This document shows positions 1-7,853 of a stretch of 43,718 bases of DNA, one piece after another. The stretch's first letter is position 1. Each line of letters opens with the position of its first letter. Origin of the DNA: Actinobacteria bacterium OK074 (GTDB lineage: Bacteria; Actinomycetota; Actinomycetes; Streptomycetales; Streptomycetaceae); the NCBI GenBank assembly GCA_001298575.1, contig LJCV01000283.1, positions 1 through 43,718 on the forward strand, read 5' to 3'. Both the position numbers and the translations under genes were made by a program. The notes below the pieces were generated by a model, which had not been told where the DNA came from, made no database searches, and was given only the letters and a program-made list of their open reading frames with translations.

Positions 1-63
1 CGCTGCCGCGGCGCGCCCGCCCCTCCGTCCCCCCCCCCCCCCGCCCCCGTGCCCCCCGGCTGA

Positions 64-1164
64 CCCGCCCCAGGGGCCCCCGCCCCCGCCGTCCCTGGCG
101 TCCCCGGCGGTCTCCAGCACCCCCCCCCCCCCGCCGCCTACGGCTACCCCCAACCCCCGCAGCCCCAGCCCGCCCCGCCGTCCAGTGGGCTTCCGACCGT
201 CGGGCCGGGGTATCAGGCCGTGTTGCGGTACCGGGCCGCCGACGGGTCCGAGCAGCAGCTCATCCGGCGGTCGGCGCCGGGGACGCCGCATCCGGAGTGG
301 CAGATCTACCACGAGCTGCGGGCCATGAACGTGCCGCCGGACCAAGTCCTGGAGCTGCACACGGAGTTGGAGTCCTGCCGGCTCCCGGGTGCGTACTGCG
401 CGCGCATGATCGGCGAGCAGTGGCCGAACGCCCGCATCACCTCCATCGCCCCCTACGGCGCCGAGCACGCGAGCCGTCAGCAGGGCATGGCCCAACTCCT
501 CGCGCACCAGGGCGAGTTGCACCAGGTCGCGGACGGCCCCGCCCGTCCCGCGCCGGTGCGCGCGCCGCTGCCGCCGGTGCAGCCCGCGCCGCCGATCCCG
601 CCGGAGGGCATCGCGCAGGAGCTGGCCGCGGCCTTCGGGCCCGGCGTGTTCCACTTCGAGAACGCGGCCGTGTCCCGGCAGGGGGTGCCTCCGGTCGTCG
701 CGCACACGCTCGTCGTGGCGGGGCTGCCCGTCGACATGGGGCCGTTCTTCTGGGCCCAGGCGCAGCCCGGCCGCCCGGTGCCCACGCTCGCCGAACTCGC
801 CCAGGAGCGCGGCATCCGGCCCGCCGCCGACGCCGGTTCCTACCTCGTCATGGGCAGCGACTTCGGCAAGGCGATCTGCGTCCAGTACGGGACGGCGAAC
901 ATCGTCGCCGTCCCCGTGGAGGCGGGCCCCGGCGGTGCCTCCGTGCCGCCGCAGTTCGTGAACGCGGGACTGCCCGAGTTCGCCCGCTGCCTCGCCCTCC
1001 TCGGCCGGATGTGGCGGCTGCGGTACGGGCTGAACCAGGAGCAGGCCGGGCGCTGGACGGTCGATTTCCAGGCCCAGTTGGCCTCCCTCGACCCGGCGGC
1101 GCTCGGTTCGCCGGAGAGCTGGTGGTCGGTCCTGCTGGAGCAGATGTGGGACGGCCTGCTCTGA
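64..1164 (+). CDS. XOO_2897-like deaminase / SUKH-4 fusion protein (5' end missing or frame-broken)
   Basis: This is the C-terminal part of a polymorphic-toxin-related protein. A Pro/Gln-rich linker (from about 64) leads into a deaminase-like domain. Counted from the GTG at 220, that domain has an HPE motif (residues 24-26) and a Cys pair in SCRLPGAYC (C53, C60), the zinc-ligand pattern of XOO_2897-type nucleic-acid deaminases. After a second Pro-rich linker (about 105-128) comes a SUKH-4/SMI1-like domain ending GRMWRLRYGL...WW. SUKH proteins are typical immunity proteins, so toxin-like and immunity-like folds sit on one chain; both may be degenerate or regulatory. The reading frame has a TGA at 61-63 between C homopolymers (29-42 and 120-132), so the true N-terminus probably lies outside the window and the stop may be an indel error. 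GTG 220 lacks a ribosome site and is unlikely to be the real start. The domain calls are from motif memory. Confidence 0.65.
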   Translation, partial: PAPGAPAPAVPGVPGGLQHPPPPAAYGYPQPPQPQPAPPSSGLPTVGPGYQAVLRYRAADGSEQQLIRRSAPGTPHPEWQIYHELRAMNVPPDQVLELHTELESCRLPGAYCARMIGEQWPNARITSIAPYGAEHASRQQGMAQLLAHQGELHQVADGPARPAPVRAPLPPVQPAPPIPPEGIAQELAAAFGPGVFHFENAAVSRQGVPPVVAHTLVVAGLPVDMGPFFWAQAQPGRPVPTLAELAQERGIRPAADAGSYLVMGSDFGKAICVQYGTANIVAVPVEAGPGGASVPPQFVNAGLPEFARCLALLGRMWRLRYGLNQEQAGRWTVDFQAQLASLDPAALGSPESWWSVLLEQMWDGLL

Positions 1165-1198
1165 GGCACACCCGCCCGTAAGGCGCGCCTTTCTCGCG

Positions 1199-1250
1199 GG
1201 GCCCGGTCGTACGATTCACCGCTTGTCGGACGAGTCGTACGACCGGGCCC
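1199..1250. terminator. 16-bp perfect inverted repeat, terminator-like
   Basis: The arms at 1199-1214 and 1235-1250 (GGGCCCGGTCGTACGA and its complement) flank a 20-nt loop. They lie 35 nt after the stop of the deaminase/SUKH gene. There is no long T tract, as is usual in Streptomyces. Confidence 0.7.
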
Positions 1251-1367
1251 TTCGCCTTGTGCGCGTTACCTATAAGCGGAGTGTCGCGTTATGCACCTTC
1301 CGTCTGATCCATCAAGATGTGCGCGAAATCATCAATTCGTGCGGTTTTGGTGGAAAGGGGTACGAAG

Positions 1368-2261
1368 GTGAGCAGCAGCGCATCGGTGTCGTCGTCGCCG
1401 TACGGCTTCCTGGTCGTACGGCGTGGCTACCGTCCCGGGCAGGCCGACGCGTGCGCCGCCGCCCTCTGCCAGGACCGCGACGACGCGTGGGAACGCGCGG
1501 CCCGCCTCACGGTTCTCGCCCGCGAGATGGAGGCCGACGTCGTACGGCTGCGGGAGCGCGTCGCGCAGCTGCCGCCGCAGACGTACGAGACGCTCGGCGC
1601 GGGTGCCGTCCGGCTGTGGGAGCTGGCGTGTGAGGAGGCCGATGCGGTGCGGGTTGCTGCGCGGGCGGAGGCGGATGCTGTTGTGGGGGTGGCGGAGGTT
1701 GAGGGGGCTCGGTTGCGGGAGGCTGCGCGGGCGTACGGCGACTCGGTGCGGGCGGAGGCCGATGAGCGTGTGCGTACGCGTTTGTTGGCCGCGCGTGCCG
1801 AGGCTGACGACGTGCGGGTGTCTGCTCGGCGGGAGGTGAAGGAGGGGCGGGGGGAGGCGCTTTCCGCGTTGCGGGAGGTGCGACAGCGTACTGCTGCGCT
1901 GCTTGAGGAGGGGGAGGTTGAGCAGGGGGTGCGGTTGGAGGCCGTTGAGCGGGCGGCGGTTGAGCGGGCCTCGGCTGCGGCTGTGCGCGAGGCTGAGCTT
2001 GTTGCTCAAGCCGAATGGGAGTTGTCTGCCGCGAAGTTGGCGTTCGCCGAGGCGGAGGAATACGCCGTGCGGTGTGAGGAGGAGGCTCGGGGGCGGGCGG
2101 TGGAGGTGGTCGCCTCGGCGCGGAGGGTGGAGGAGGGGGTTGTGCGGGAGACGGAGCGGGTGTTGCGGGAGCACGGGGAGCGGTGGGACGAGGTTCGGGG
2201 GCAGATGGATTGCGTTCGGGAGTCGTTGATGGCTTTGATCGGTCGCGCGCCTACGGAATAG
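1368..2261 (+). CDS. DivIVA-like coiled-coil cytoskeletal protein
   Basis: The protein has 297 residues. The N-terminus (SSPYGFLVVRRGYRPGQADA) is the short conserved lead-in seen in Streptomyces DivIVA/FilP/Scy-like proteins, often annotated as cellulose-binding protein. The rest is almost entirely Ala/Glu/Arg/Val-rich heptad coiled coil, with no membrane segment or enzyme motif. Proteins of this kind form intermediate-filament-like or polar-growth scaffolds; that role here is inferred. I chose GTG 1368 because GGAAAGGGG lies 7-8 nt upstream. An in-frame ATG at 1317 would add 17 residues but has no good ribosome site. Codon use drifts to GTT/TTG-rich in the coiled-coil half. Confidence 0.75.
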   Translation: MSSSASVSSSPYGFLVVRRGYRPGQADACAAALCQDRDDAWERAARLTVLAREMEADVVRLRERVAQLPPQTYETLGAGAVRLWELACEEADAVRVAARAEADAVVGVAEVEGARLREAARAYGDSVRAEADERVRTRLLAARAEADDVRVSARREVKEGRGEALSALREVRQRTAALLEEGEVEQGVRLEAVERAAVERASAAAVREAELVAQAEWELSAAKLAFAEAEEYAVRCEEEARGRAVEVVASARRVEEGVVRETERVLREHGERWDEVRGQMDCVRESLMALIGRAPTE

Positions 2262-2293
2262 GGGGCTTGGGGGCGCTTGCGGGTGCGGGTGGG

Positions 2294-2341
2294 TGGGGGC
2301 TGGTCGCGCAGTTCCCCGCGCCCCTAAAAGCGCGGGGGAAC
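2294..2341. repeat. Streptomyces intergenic hairpin repeat
   Basis: The region holds the widely recurring string GCGCAGTTCCCCGCGCCCCT and a stem-loop (2311-2321 with 2330-2341, loop CCCTAAAA, one bulge). I recognise near-identical copies from many Streptomyces intergenic regions. Here it sits between two convergent genes and probably acts as a bidirectional terminator. Confidence 0.6.
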
Positions 2342-2351
2342 CGTTGCGTTA

Positions 2352-4352
2352 CTAGCTCACTGTCCACTTCTGGTTGTCGGCCGTGCCGCAGGTCCACAGG
2401 ACCAGTTGGGTGCCGTTGGCTGTTGCGGCGCCGTAGGCGTCAAGGCACAGCCCCGCATTGACATTCGTGAGCGTGCCGTCCGAATTGGCGGTCCACTTCT
2501 GGTTGTTCTGGCCGTTGCAGTCCCAGATGACGACCTTGGTGCCGTTGGTGGTGCCCTGGTTGTAGGCGTCGAGGCACTTGTTGCCGTAGACGACGAGTTC
2601 CTTGCGGGAGGTGTACGTCCAGGCTTGGTTCTGGCCGCCGTTGCAGTCCCAGATCTCGGCCTGGGTGCCGTTGGTGATGGTGTTGTTGTAGACGTCGGCG
2701 CAGCGGCCCGATTGCTTGCCGACCAGGAGTGAGCCGTTGGTGCCGGGGATCGGGGAGACCGCGAGTGTGCCCAGGGTGGGGAGTGAACTGCCGCTCAGGG
2801 TGAGGGAGTTGGCGGCTCCCTTCGACAGGTTCGCCTGGACCGAGATGGTGCCGGGGGACGAGCCGGTCGGCGGGAAGGCCACCGTCGTCGCCGTCTGGCC
2901 GTTGACCTGGAGGGTGCCCGTGAGCGTCGTGGAACCGGAGTTGGTGTAGGTGACGTCGACGAGGTTCAGGCCGGTGGCCGCCGCGTTGACACCGGTGTAG
3001 TGGCCGGTGGAGGTGGCCGAGTAGGTCGTCGAAGCTGCCTCCGTGGCGCCGCTGATCTTCAGCAGGACCGAGCCGCCCGCCGGCACGCTGGCGGTGTAAC
3101 TCGTGCCGTACGTACCGAGGTTGGTGCGGGACCACAGGTCGCGGACCGTCGCCGAGGCGTTGGTCAGGCCGAGGTCGGACCAGCGGACGGTGATGTTCTG
3201 GGCGGCGGAGGTGCGGTTGAGCAGGACCACGGCGCGGTTGCCGGTGCCGGAGAGGACCTTGCCGTACGCCTGGAGGCCCGTGGTGTCCTCGGCGACCTTG
3301 ACGCCCTGGAGGCCGCGCGGGTCCTGGTCGACGGCTATGACCTCGGGGTTGGTGAGGATGCCGGTGGTCTCGGAGGTGAGCGTCGTCAGGTCGTTGCCGG
3401 CCATGAGGGGGGCGCCGGAGATCGCCCAGAGCGCCATGTGGGTGCGGTTCTGGGCGGCGGTGAAGCCGGGCATGCCGACCATCAGCATGTCGGGGTCGTT
3501 GTAGTAGCCCGTGTGCTGGGCGGCGGGGTGCAGGCCCTGGTCGAAGTTGGACAACATGTTCGTCGTCGAGGGGGAGTTGCCGTAGTAGATGATGTCCGTG
3601 CTCGTGCGGTACGACGAGGCCAGGCCGGGGGCCCAGTTCCAGGGGTTCTGGTAGCCCCAGTTGCAGATGTTCAGCGTCAGCGGCCGGCCGGTGGTGGCCG
3701 CGGCCTTCGCGACGGAGGCGCTGATCGCCTGGTAGGTGCTGGCCGCGTCCAGGCCCTCGGCGTCACCGCCGCACCAGTCGACCTTCACGAAGTCGAAGCC
3801 CCACTGCGAGAACTGGAGCATGTCCTGGTCGTAGTGGCCCTCGCTGCCGGAGCCGGGGGCGGCGGGGCGGCCGGTGGGGTAGTAGTAGCCGCAGCCGTCC
3901 TTGCCCGCGTCCGTGTAGATCCCGGCCTTCAGGCCCTTGCTGTGGATGTAGTCGGTGATCGCGGTCATCCCGCCGGGCCAGTCGCCGGTGTCGACGGTGA
4001 TGTTGCCGGCACTGTCCCGAGTGCCCTGCCACCAGCCCTCGTCGATGTTGATGTACTTGTACCCGGCGGCCGGGAGGCCCGCCGCGACGAACGCGTCCAC
4101 CTGCTGCTTGATGACGCTGTAGTCGATCTTCGCGGCGAAGGAGTTCCAGGACGCCCAGCCCATCGGGGCGGTGGGGACGGCGACTTGGGGCGCCGTGGCC
4201 GCGCTCGCCTGCTGCGGCCCCGCGAACAGGAGCGCGGCGACCGCGGTCAGGGTGAGCGCCAGGGCGCGGACGGCGGACGTTCTCCAGCGGGATGTCCAGG
4301 ACGTCCAACGGGATGCCCGGGTACCGGGCCGGTGGATCGAATGGGGGTGCAT
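2352..4352 (-). CDS. Secreted GH27 alpha-galactosidase with ricin-type lectin domain
   Basis: The 666-residue protein would remove terminal alpha-galactose from oligo- and polysaccharides outside the cell. An Arg-rich n-region, a hydrophobic stretch (about 29-45) and an ASA|ATAP-type cleavage site form a signal peptide. The GH27 barrel starts at MGWASWNSF (64-72). NIDEGWW, the nucleophile region FVKVDWCGG (D192), the likely acid/base in YRTSTDII (D253) and NDPDML follow. A beta-sandwich region (about 430-540) precedes a C-terminal beta-trefoil (CBM13) with three repeats ending in QAW/NQKW-type motifs. Length fits actinobacterial GH27-CBM13 enzymes. ATG 4352 is chosen because GGAGAG lies just upstream; an earlier in-frame start would spoil the signal peptide. 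It is monocistronic with its own promoter at 4424-4452. Confidence 0.93.
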   Translation of the reverse strand: MHPHSIHRPGTRASRWTSWTSRWRTSAVRALALTLTAVAALLFAGPQQASAATAPQVAVPTAPMGWASWNSFAAKIDYSVIKQQVDAFVAAGLPAAGYKYINIDEGWWQGTRDSAGNITVDTGDWPGGMTAITDYIHSKGLKAGIYTDAGKDGCGYYYPTGRPAAPGSGSEGHYDQDMLQFSQWGFDFVKVDWCGGDAEGLDAASTYQAISASVAKAAATTGRPLTLNICNWGYQNPWNWAPGLASSYRTSTDIIYYGNSPSTTNMLSNFDQGLHPAAQHTGYYNDPDMLMVGMPGFTAAQNRTHMALWAISGAPLMAGNDLTTLTSETTGILTNPEVIAVDQDPRGLQGVKVAEDTTGLQAYGKVLSGTGNRAVVLLNRTSAAQNITVRWSDLGLTNASATVRDLWSRTNLGTYGTSYTASVPAGGSVLLKISGATEAASTTYSATSTGHYTGVNAAATGLNLVDVTYTNSGSTTLTGTLQVNGQTATTVAFPPTGSSPGTISVQANLSKGAANSLTLSGSSLPTLGTLAVSPIPGTNGSLLVGKQSGRCADVYNNTITNGTQAEIWDCNGGQNQAWTYTSRKELVVYGNKCLDAYNQGTTNGTKVVIWDCNGQNNQKWTANSDGTLTNVNAGLCLDAYGAATANGTQLVLWTCGTADNQKWTVS

Positions 4353-4411
4353 GCGGCTCTCCACTACTCCACGGTCGACATGTCGAACAAGGATCGGCAA
4401 ACCGAACGAGA

Positions 4412-4452
4412 TTCGGCGCGCCGAAGCTAGAGCCACGGGGAAGTGAAGTCAA
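4412..4452 (-). promoter_or_regulatory. Promoter and palindromic operator of the alpha-galactosidase gene
   Basis: On the minus strand TTGACT (4452-4447) and TAGCTT (4429-4424) are separated by exactly 17 nt, matching a HrdB-type promoter. A perfect 14-bp palindrome TTCGGCGCGCCGAA (4412-4425) abuts the -10 and covers the expected transcription start, a good place for a sugar-responsive repressor. The repressor identity is inferred only. Confidence 0.6.
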
Positions 4453-4539
4453 CGGATGTGACAGGGCTGGGTGGTTGGGGTGGGAATGGGCGCGTGCGCG
4501 TGCCGGGGACACTCCCCCCCGGCACACGATGAGTGAGCC

Positions 4540-4902
4540 CTAGTGGGCGATCAGCACCAGTGCCAAGGCGACGAGCGCCGGCACCGTCTGCACGAAGAGG
4601 ATCTTCCGGCTCGCCGTCGCCGCGCCGTACGCCCCCGCCACCGCGACACAGAGCAGGAAGAACACGGACGTCTGGAAGCCGACGGGGTCGTCCGCGACCG
4701 CGCCCCACACCAGTCCGGCGGCCAGGAAGCCGTTGTAGAGGCCCTGGTTGGCGGCGAGGGTCTTGGTCGCCTCGGCGAAGTCGGGGTCCGTACCGAAGGC
4801 GGCGCGGGCTCTTGGCGTGGTCCACAGGAACATTTCCAGGACCGCGATGTAGACGTGCAGGACGGCGATGGCCAGCACGGCCACGGTGGCGATGATCGAC
4901 AT
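4540..4902 (-). CDS. DUF1304 family membrane protein
   Basis: A 120-residue protein with four hydrophobic helices, near the usual DUF1304 length. The family signature is visible: an N-terminal helix with HVYIAVLEMFLW, then FAEATKTLAANQGLYNGFLAAGLVWG around residues 42-67, then two C-terminal helices. Function is unknown for the family. The ATG at 4902 has AAGG about 7 nt upstream. It is monocistronic, and a short GC-rich gap separates it from the exporter gene upstream. Confidence 0.85.
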   Translation of the reverse strand: MSIIATVAVLAIAVLHVYIAVLEMFLWTTPRARAAFGTDPDFAEATKTLAANQGLYNGFLAAGLVWGAVADDPVGFQTSVFFLLCVAVAGAYGAATASRKILFVQTVPALVALALVLIAH

Positions 4903-4985
4903 GCGGGCACCTTACCGGGGAGTAAGGCGCCCGCAGGGGTGGTCGGTTCGGTACGGCCGCTTTCGCCCCCCCCGGCTGCTCCCCC

Positions 4986-5027
4986 TACTCCTCGATCACC
5001 GCGAACTACTCCTCGATCACCGCGAAC
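4986..5027. repeat. 21-bp tandem duplication spanning a stop codon
   Basis: The units 4986-5006 and 5007-5027 are identical. Read on the minus strand, each encodes FAVIEE plus a stop, so the last seven codons of the exporter gene, including its TAG, are duplicated just after the gene. Confidence 0.95.
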
Positions 5028-6565
5028 CGCCGCGGCGCCACCACCAGCACCACCACGAACGCCACCGCCGCCGCCCCCGCCGCGCCGAAGTACACCGCGT
5101 GCACCGCCGCCGCGATGGCCCGGCGGGTGGCCTCCGGGGGTGTGCCCGTGGACAGGCCGCGGGTCACCGAGTCCAGGTCGCTCGCGCCGCCCAGGCGGGA
5201 GGCCAGCACCCCGTTGGCAATCGCGCCGAAGAGCGAGGCGCCGAGCGTCTGGCCCGTCTGGCGGCAGAAGAGGACCGACGCCGTCGTCGTGCCGCGTTCC
5301 GACCAGCCGACCGTCGACTGCACCCCTACCAGCAGCGGGAGTTGGAACAGGCCCAGCGCCGCGCCCAACAGCAGCATCAGCAGCGTCGGTTGCCACGCCT
5401 GGCCCGGGTAGGGGAGGAAGGGGAACGCGAACAGGATCAGCGAGCCCAGGCCGATGCCCAGCAACGCCGTGTCCCGGAAGCCGATTCTGCGGTAGACGTG
5501 CTGGCTCAGGGCGGCCGACAGCGGCCAGGTCAGCGTCCACACCGACAGCACGAAGCCCGCCGCGACCGGGGCCAAGCCCAACACCGCCTGGGCGTACGTC
5601 GGGAGGAACACCGTCGGGGCCACCATCACCAGGCCCAGCGCGCCCAGCGCCAGGTTCACCGCCGCGATCGTACGGCGGCGCCACACCCACCCCGGGATGA
5701 TCGGCTCCGCCGCCCGGCGTTCGATCAGCACCACCACCGCCAGCAGGGCAACTCCCGTACCGAACAAGGCGATTGAGCGGGCCGACAGCCAGGGCCAGGC
5801 AACTCCGCCCTGGACGAGGGCCGTCAGCAGGACGCCGCCGCAGGCGAACACCGCCAGCGCGCCCGGCCAGTCGATCCGGCCCCGCAGCCTCGGCCGGCCC
5901 AACTCCCGCCTCCGCTCGTGCAGGTGACGGACTATCAGCCACAACGCCACCGCCCCGATGGGCAGGTTGATCAGGAAGATCCAGCGCCAGTCCGCGTACG
6001 CCGCCAGTACCCCGCCGATGCCGGGGCCCGCGACCGCCGACACCGCCCACACCGTGGAGATCTTCGACTGGATCTTCGGGCGCTCCGCCAGCGGGTACAG
6101 GTCCGCCGCCAGGGTCTGCACCGTGCCCTGGAGGGCGCCGCCGCCCAGACCCTGCACGATGCGGAACGCGATCAGCGCCGTCATGTTCCACGCCAGCGCG
6201 CACAGCAGCGAACCCAGCAGGAACACCGCCGCGCCCACCACGAGCACCGGTTTGCGGCCGAGGGTGTCGGAGACCTTGCCGTACACCGGGAGCGTGACCG
6301 TGACCGCGAGCAGATAGCCCGAGAACAGCCAGGAGAAGGCGGAGAAGCCGCCGAGGTCGCCGACGATCTGCGGTACGGCGGTGGCGATGATCGAGGAGTC
6401 CAGCGCGGTCAGCGCCATCGTGAGCATCAGCGCGGCGACCACCGCGCCGCGCTTGTCCGTTCCGGTACGCGGTGGCGCCGACTGCTGCGTCGCGCCTGTC
6501 GTGTCTGCCGGGTCTGTCGCGTCGGTCGTGGCGGCCCTGGGTATCGGCGGTTCCTTCGTCCCCAC
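5006..6565 (-). CDS. MFS drug exporter, DHA2 (14-TM) type
   Basis: The 519-residue inner-membrane protein is probably a proton-driven exporter of drugs or metabolites. After a Thr/Ala/Pro-rich tail (about 1-38) the first helix carries LTALDSSIIATAVPQIVGDLGG (motif D1). GKVSDTLGRKPVLV follows (motif A), then RIVQGLGGGALQG (motif B) and GPGIGGVLA (motif C). The number of hydrophobic segments fits 14 TM. GTG 6565 is chosen because a purine-rich site (GGGGAAAGGA) lies 7 nt upstream; a longer reading to 6853 is low-complexity. It is divergent from the ABC operon at 7065 across 499 bp. The substrate cannot be read from sequence. The 3' end is tandemly duplicated. Confidence 0.9.
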   Translation of the reverse strand: MGTKEPPIPRAATTDATDPADTTGATQQSAPPRTGTDKRGAVVAALMLTMALTALDSSIIATAVPQIVGDLGGFSAFSWLFSGYLLAVTVTLPVYGKVSDTLGRKPVLVVGAAVFLLGSLLCALAWNMTALIAFRIVQGLGGGALQGTVQTLAADLYPLAERPKIQSKISTVWAVSAVAGPGIGGVLAAYADWRWIFLINLPIGAVALWLIVRHLHERRRELGRPRLRGRIDWPGALAVFACGGVLLTALVQGGVAWPWLSARSIALFGTGVALLAVVVLIERRAAEPIIPGWVWRRRTIAAVNLALGALGLVMVAPTVFLPTYAQAVLGLAPVAAGFVLSVWTLTWPLSAALSQHVYRRIGFRDTALLGIGLGSLILFAFPFLPYPGQAWQPTLLMLLLGAALGLFQLPLLVGVQSTVGWSERGTTTASVLFCRQTGQTLGASLFGAIANGVLASRLGGASDLDSVTRGLSTGTPPEATRRAIAAAVHAVYFGAAGAAAVAFVVVLVVAPRRFAVIEE

Positions 6566-6669
6566 CCGAGAATCCTTTCCCCTTGCATCTATCTGGCCGC
6601 CCCAGCTTCCCACTCGGGGCTCGCACCAGGGGAGTCCCCGGTCTCCGCCACACGAGGGTGGACGCTTCT

Positions 6670-6719
6670 GCATCCGCGGGTGGAGCGCGACCCCGACGCC
6701 CGTTCCACCCGCGGGTGGA
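6670..6719. promoter_or_regulatory. Palindromic operator candidates in the exporter/ABC divergent region
   Basis: A perfect 16-bp palindrome TCCACCCGCGGGTGGA occupies 6704-6719. A near-copy (CATCCGCGGGTGGA) sits at 6671-6684, giving two sites 33 bp apart. The spacing and position, about 105-155 bp upstream of the exporter start, suggest a dimeric repressor. No regulator gene is adjacent. Confidence 0.5.
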
Positions 6720-6853
6720 GGTCCCCTAGGGGGTCCTCCGTACCAGGTCTCGGGGCCGGTTCGTCCCGGCGGAGGACGAGAGTGCCCGGGCACGGTCCTT
6801 AACCTGGCTTTACGTCGCTGAACGCGGGGAGTGCGTACAGGACGCCGCAGCAA

Positions 6854-6874
6854 CGGGGGTGGGGTTTACCCCCG
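6854..6874. other. Short perfect stem-loop in the 499-bp intergenic region
   Basis: CGGGGGT (6854-6860) pairs with ACCCCCG (6868-6874) around a 7-nt loop. It precedes the tandem repeats upstream of the ABC operon. Its function is unknown; it could be a leader structure or an operator. Confidence 0.45.
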
Positions 6875-6937
6875 CGAAAGAGTCCCCCAGGCACCAGCGC
6901 GCCGGACCCCTCCGACGACAAGACTGAACGTCGTCAC

Positions 6938-7007
6938 CCCACGAACTTCCGAATCCCGCGAACTTTTCGGAATCCCACGAACCTTCGAATCCCACGAACT
7001 TCCGAAG
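6938..7007. repeat. Four imperfect 17-19-bp tandem repeats upstream of the ABC operon
   Basis: The units are 6938-6954, 6955-6973, 6974-6990 and 6991-7007. Each begins CCCACGAAC or CCCGCGAAC and ends TTCCGAAT/TTCGAAT-like. Each unit contains GAA/TTC inverted half-sites. The array ends 57 bp before the start of the ABC ATPase gene, so it lies in the promoter or leader. Confidence 0.85.
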
Positions 7008-7064
7008 CAGAACTTCCGCACACCATCCGCATGACCAACTCATGACCGACTTAGGAGACATACC

Positions 7065-7853
7065 GTGACATCGGCTGTAACTATTCCCAAGCACGGGGGC
7101 AGTGGAGGACGTACGGCCGTTGCCGCTCGGGCGCGGCAGGTCGTCAAGGCGTACGGGTCCGGGGAGACCCGGGTCGTCGCCCTCGACCACGTCGACGTGG
7201 ACATCGCCCGTGGTCAATTCACCGCGATCATGGGGCCGTCGGGCTCCGGCAAGTCCACGCTCATGCACTGCCTCGCCGGGCTCGACACCGTGACGTCCGG
7301 GCAGATCATGCTCGACGACACCGAGATCACCGGGCTGAAGGACAAGAAACTCACCCAACTCCGCCGGGACCGCATCGGGTTCATCTTCCAGGCGTTCAAC
7401 CTGCTGCCCACGCTCAACGCCATCGAGAACATCACGCTCCCGATGGACATAGCGGGCCGCAGGCCCGACCGGCAGTGGGTCCAACGGGTCGTGGAGACCG
7501 TCGGGTTGGCCGACCGGCTCAAGCACCGGCCCACTCAGCTCTCCGGTGGACAGCAGCAACGCGTCGCCGTGGCACGGGCGTTGGCGGCCCGGCCCGAGAT
7601 CATCTTCGGGGACGAGCCGACCGGCAACCTCGACTCCCGTGCCGGCGCCGAGATCCTCGGCTTCCTGCGCCGCTCGGTGGACGAGCTGGGCCAGACGATC
7701 GTGATGGTCACGCACGACCCGGTGGCCGCCTCGTACGCCGACCGCGTCCTCTACCTCGCCGACGGCCGCATCGTCGACGAGATGCTGCGGCCCACCGCCG
7801 ACGCCGTACTCGACCGCATGAAGGATTTCGACGCGCGGGGGCGGACGTCATGA
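7065..7853 (+). CDS. ABC transporter ATP-binding protein, MacB/LolD type
   Basis: The 262-residue ATPase powers the FtsX-type permease encoded next. It shows Walker A GPSGSGKST (about 56-64), signature LSGGQQQRVAVARALA (about 158-173), Walker B IIFGDEPTGNLDS (about 180-192) and the H-loop VTHD. A 17-residue extension rich in Ala/Gly precedes the core. GTG 7065 has AGGAG 8 nt upstream. The stop overlaps the next ATG in an ATGA, so ATPase and permease are translationally coupled. Relatives move lipoproteins, peptides or macrolides out of the membrane; the substrate here is unknown. The pair lies near mfd in other Streptomyces (recalled SCO3110-SCO3111). Confidence 0.93.
   Translation: MTSAVTIPKHGGSGGRTAVAARARQVVKAYGSGETRVVALDHVDVDIARGQFTAIMGPSGSGKSTLMHCLAGLDTVTSGQIMLDDTEITGLKDKKLTQLRRDRIGFIFQAFNLLPTLNAIENITLPMDIAGRRPDRQWVQRVVETVGLADRLKHRPTQLSGGQQQRVAVARALAARPEIIFGDEPTGNLDSRAGAEILGFLRRSVDELGQTIVMVTHDPVAASYADRVLYLADGRIVDEMLRPTADAVLDRMKDFDARGRTS

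Noticed and set aside
1223..1633. Possible gene starting in the hairpin after the first CDS
   Set aside because: It overlaps the DivIVA-like gene in another frame, turns Arg-rich, and its start lies within the terminator-like repeat.
3000..4430. Long plus-strand open frame opposite the alpha-galactosidase gene
   Set aside because: It is a mirror of a well-supported GH27 gene; its composition is Gly/Val/Arg-rich without motifs, as expected for high-GC antisense frames.
6938..7007. CRISPR array
   Set aside because: The four units are directly adjacent with no spacers and are too short.
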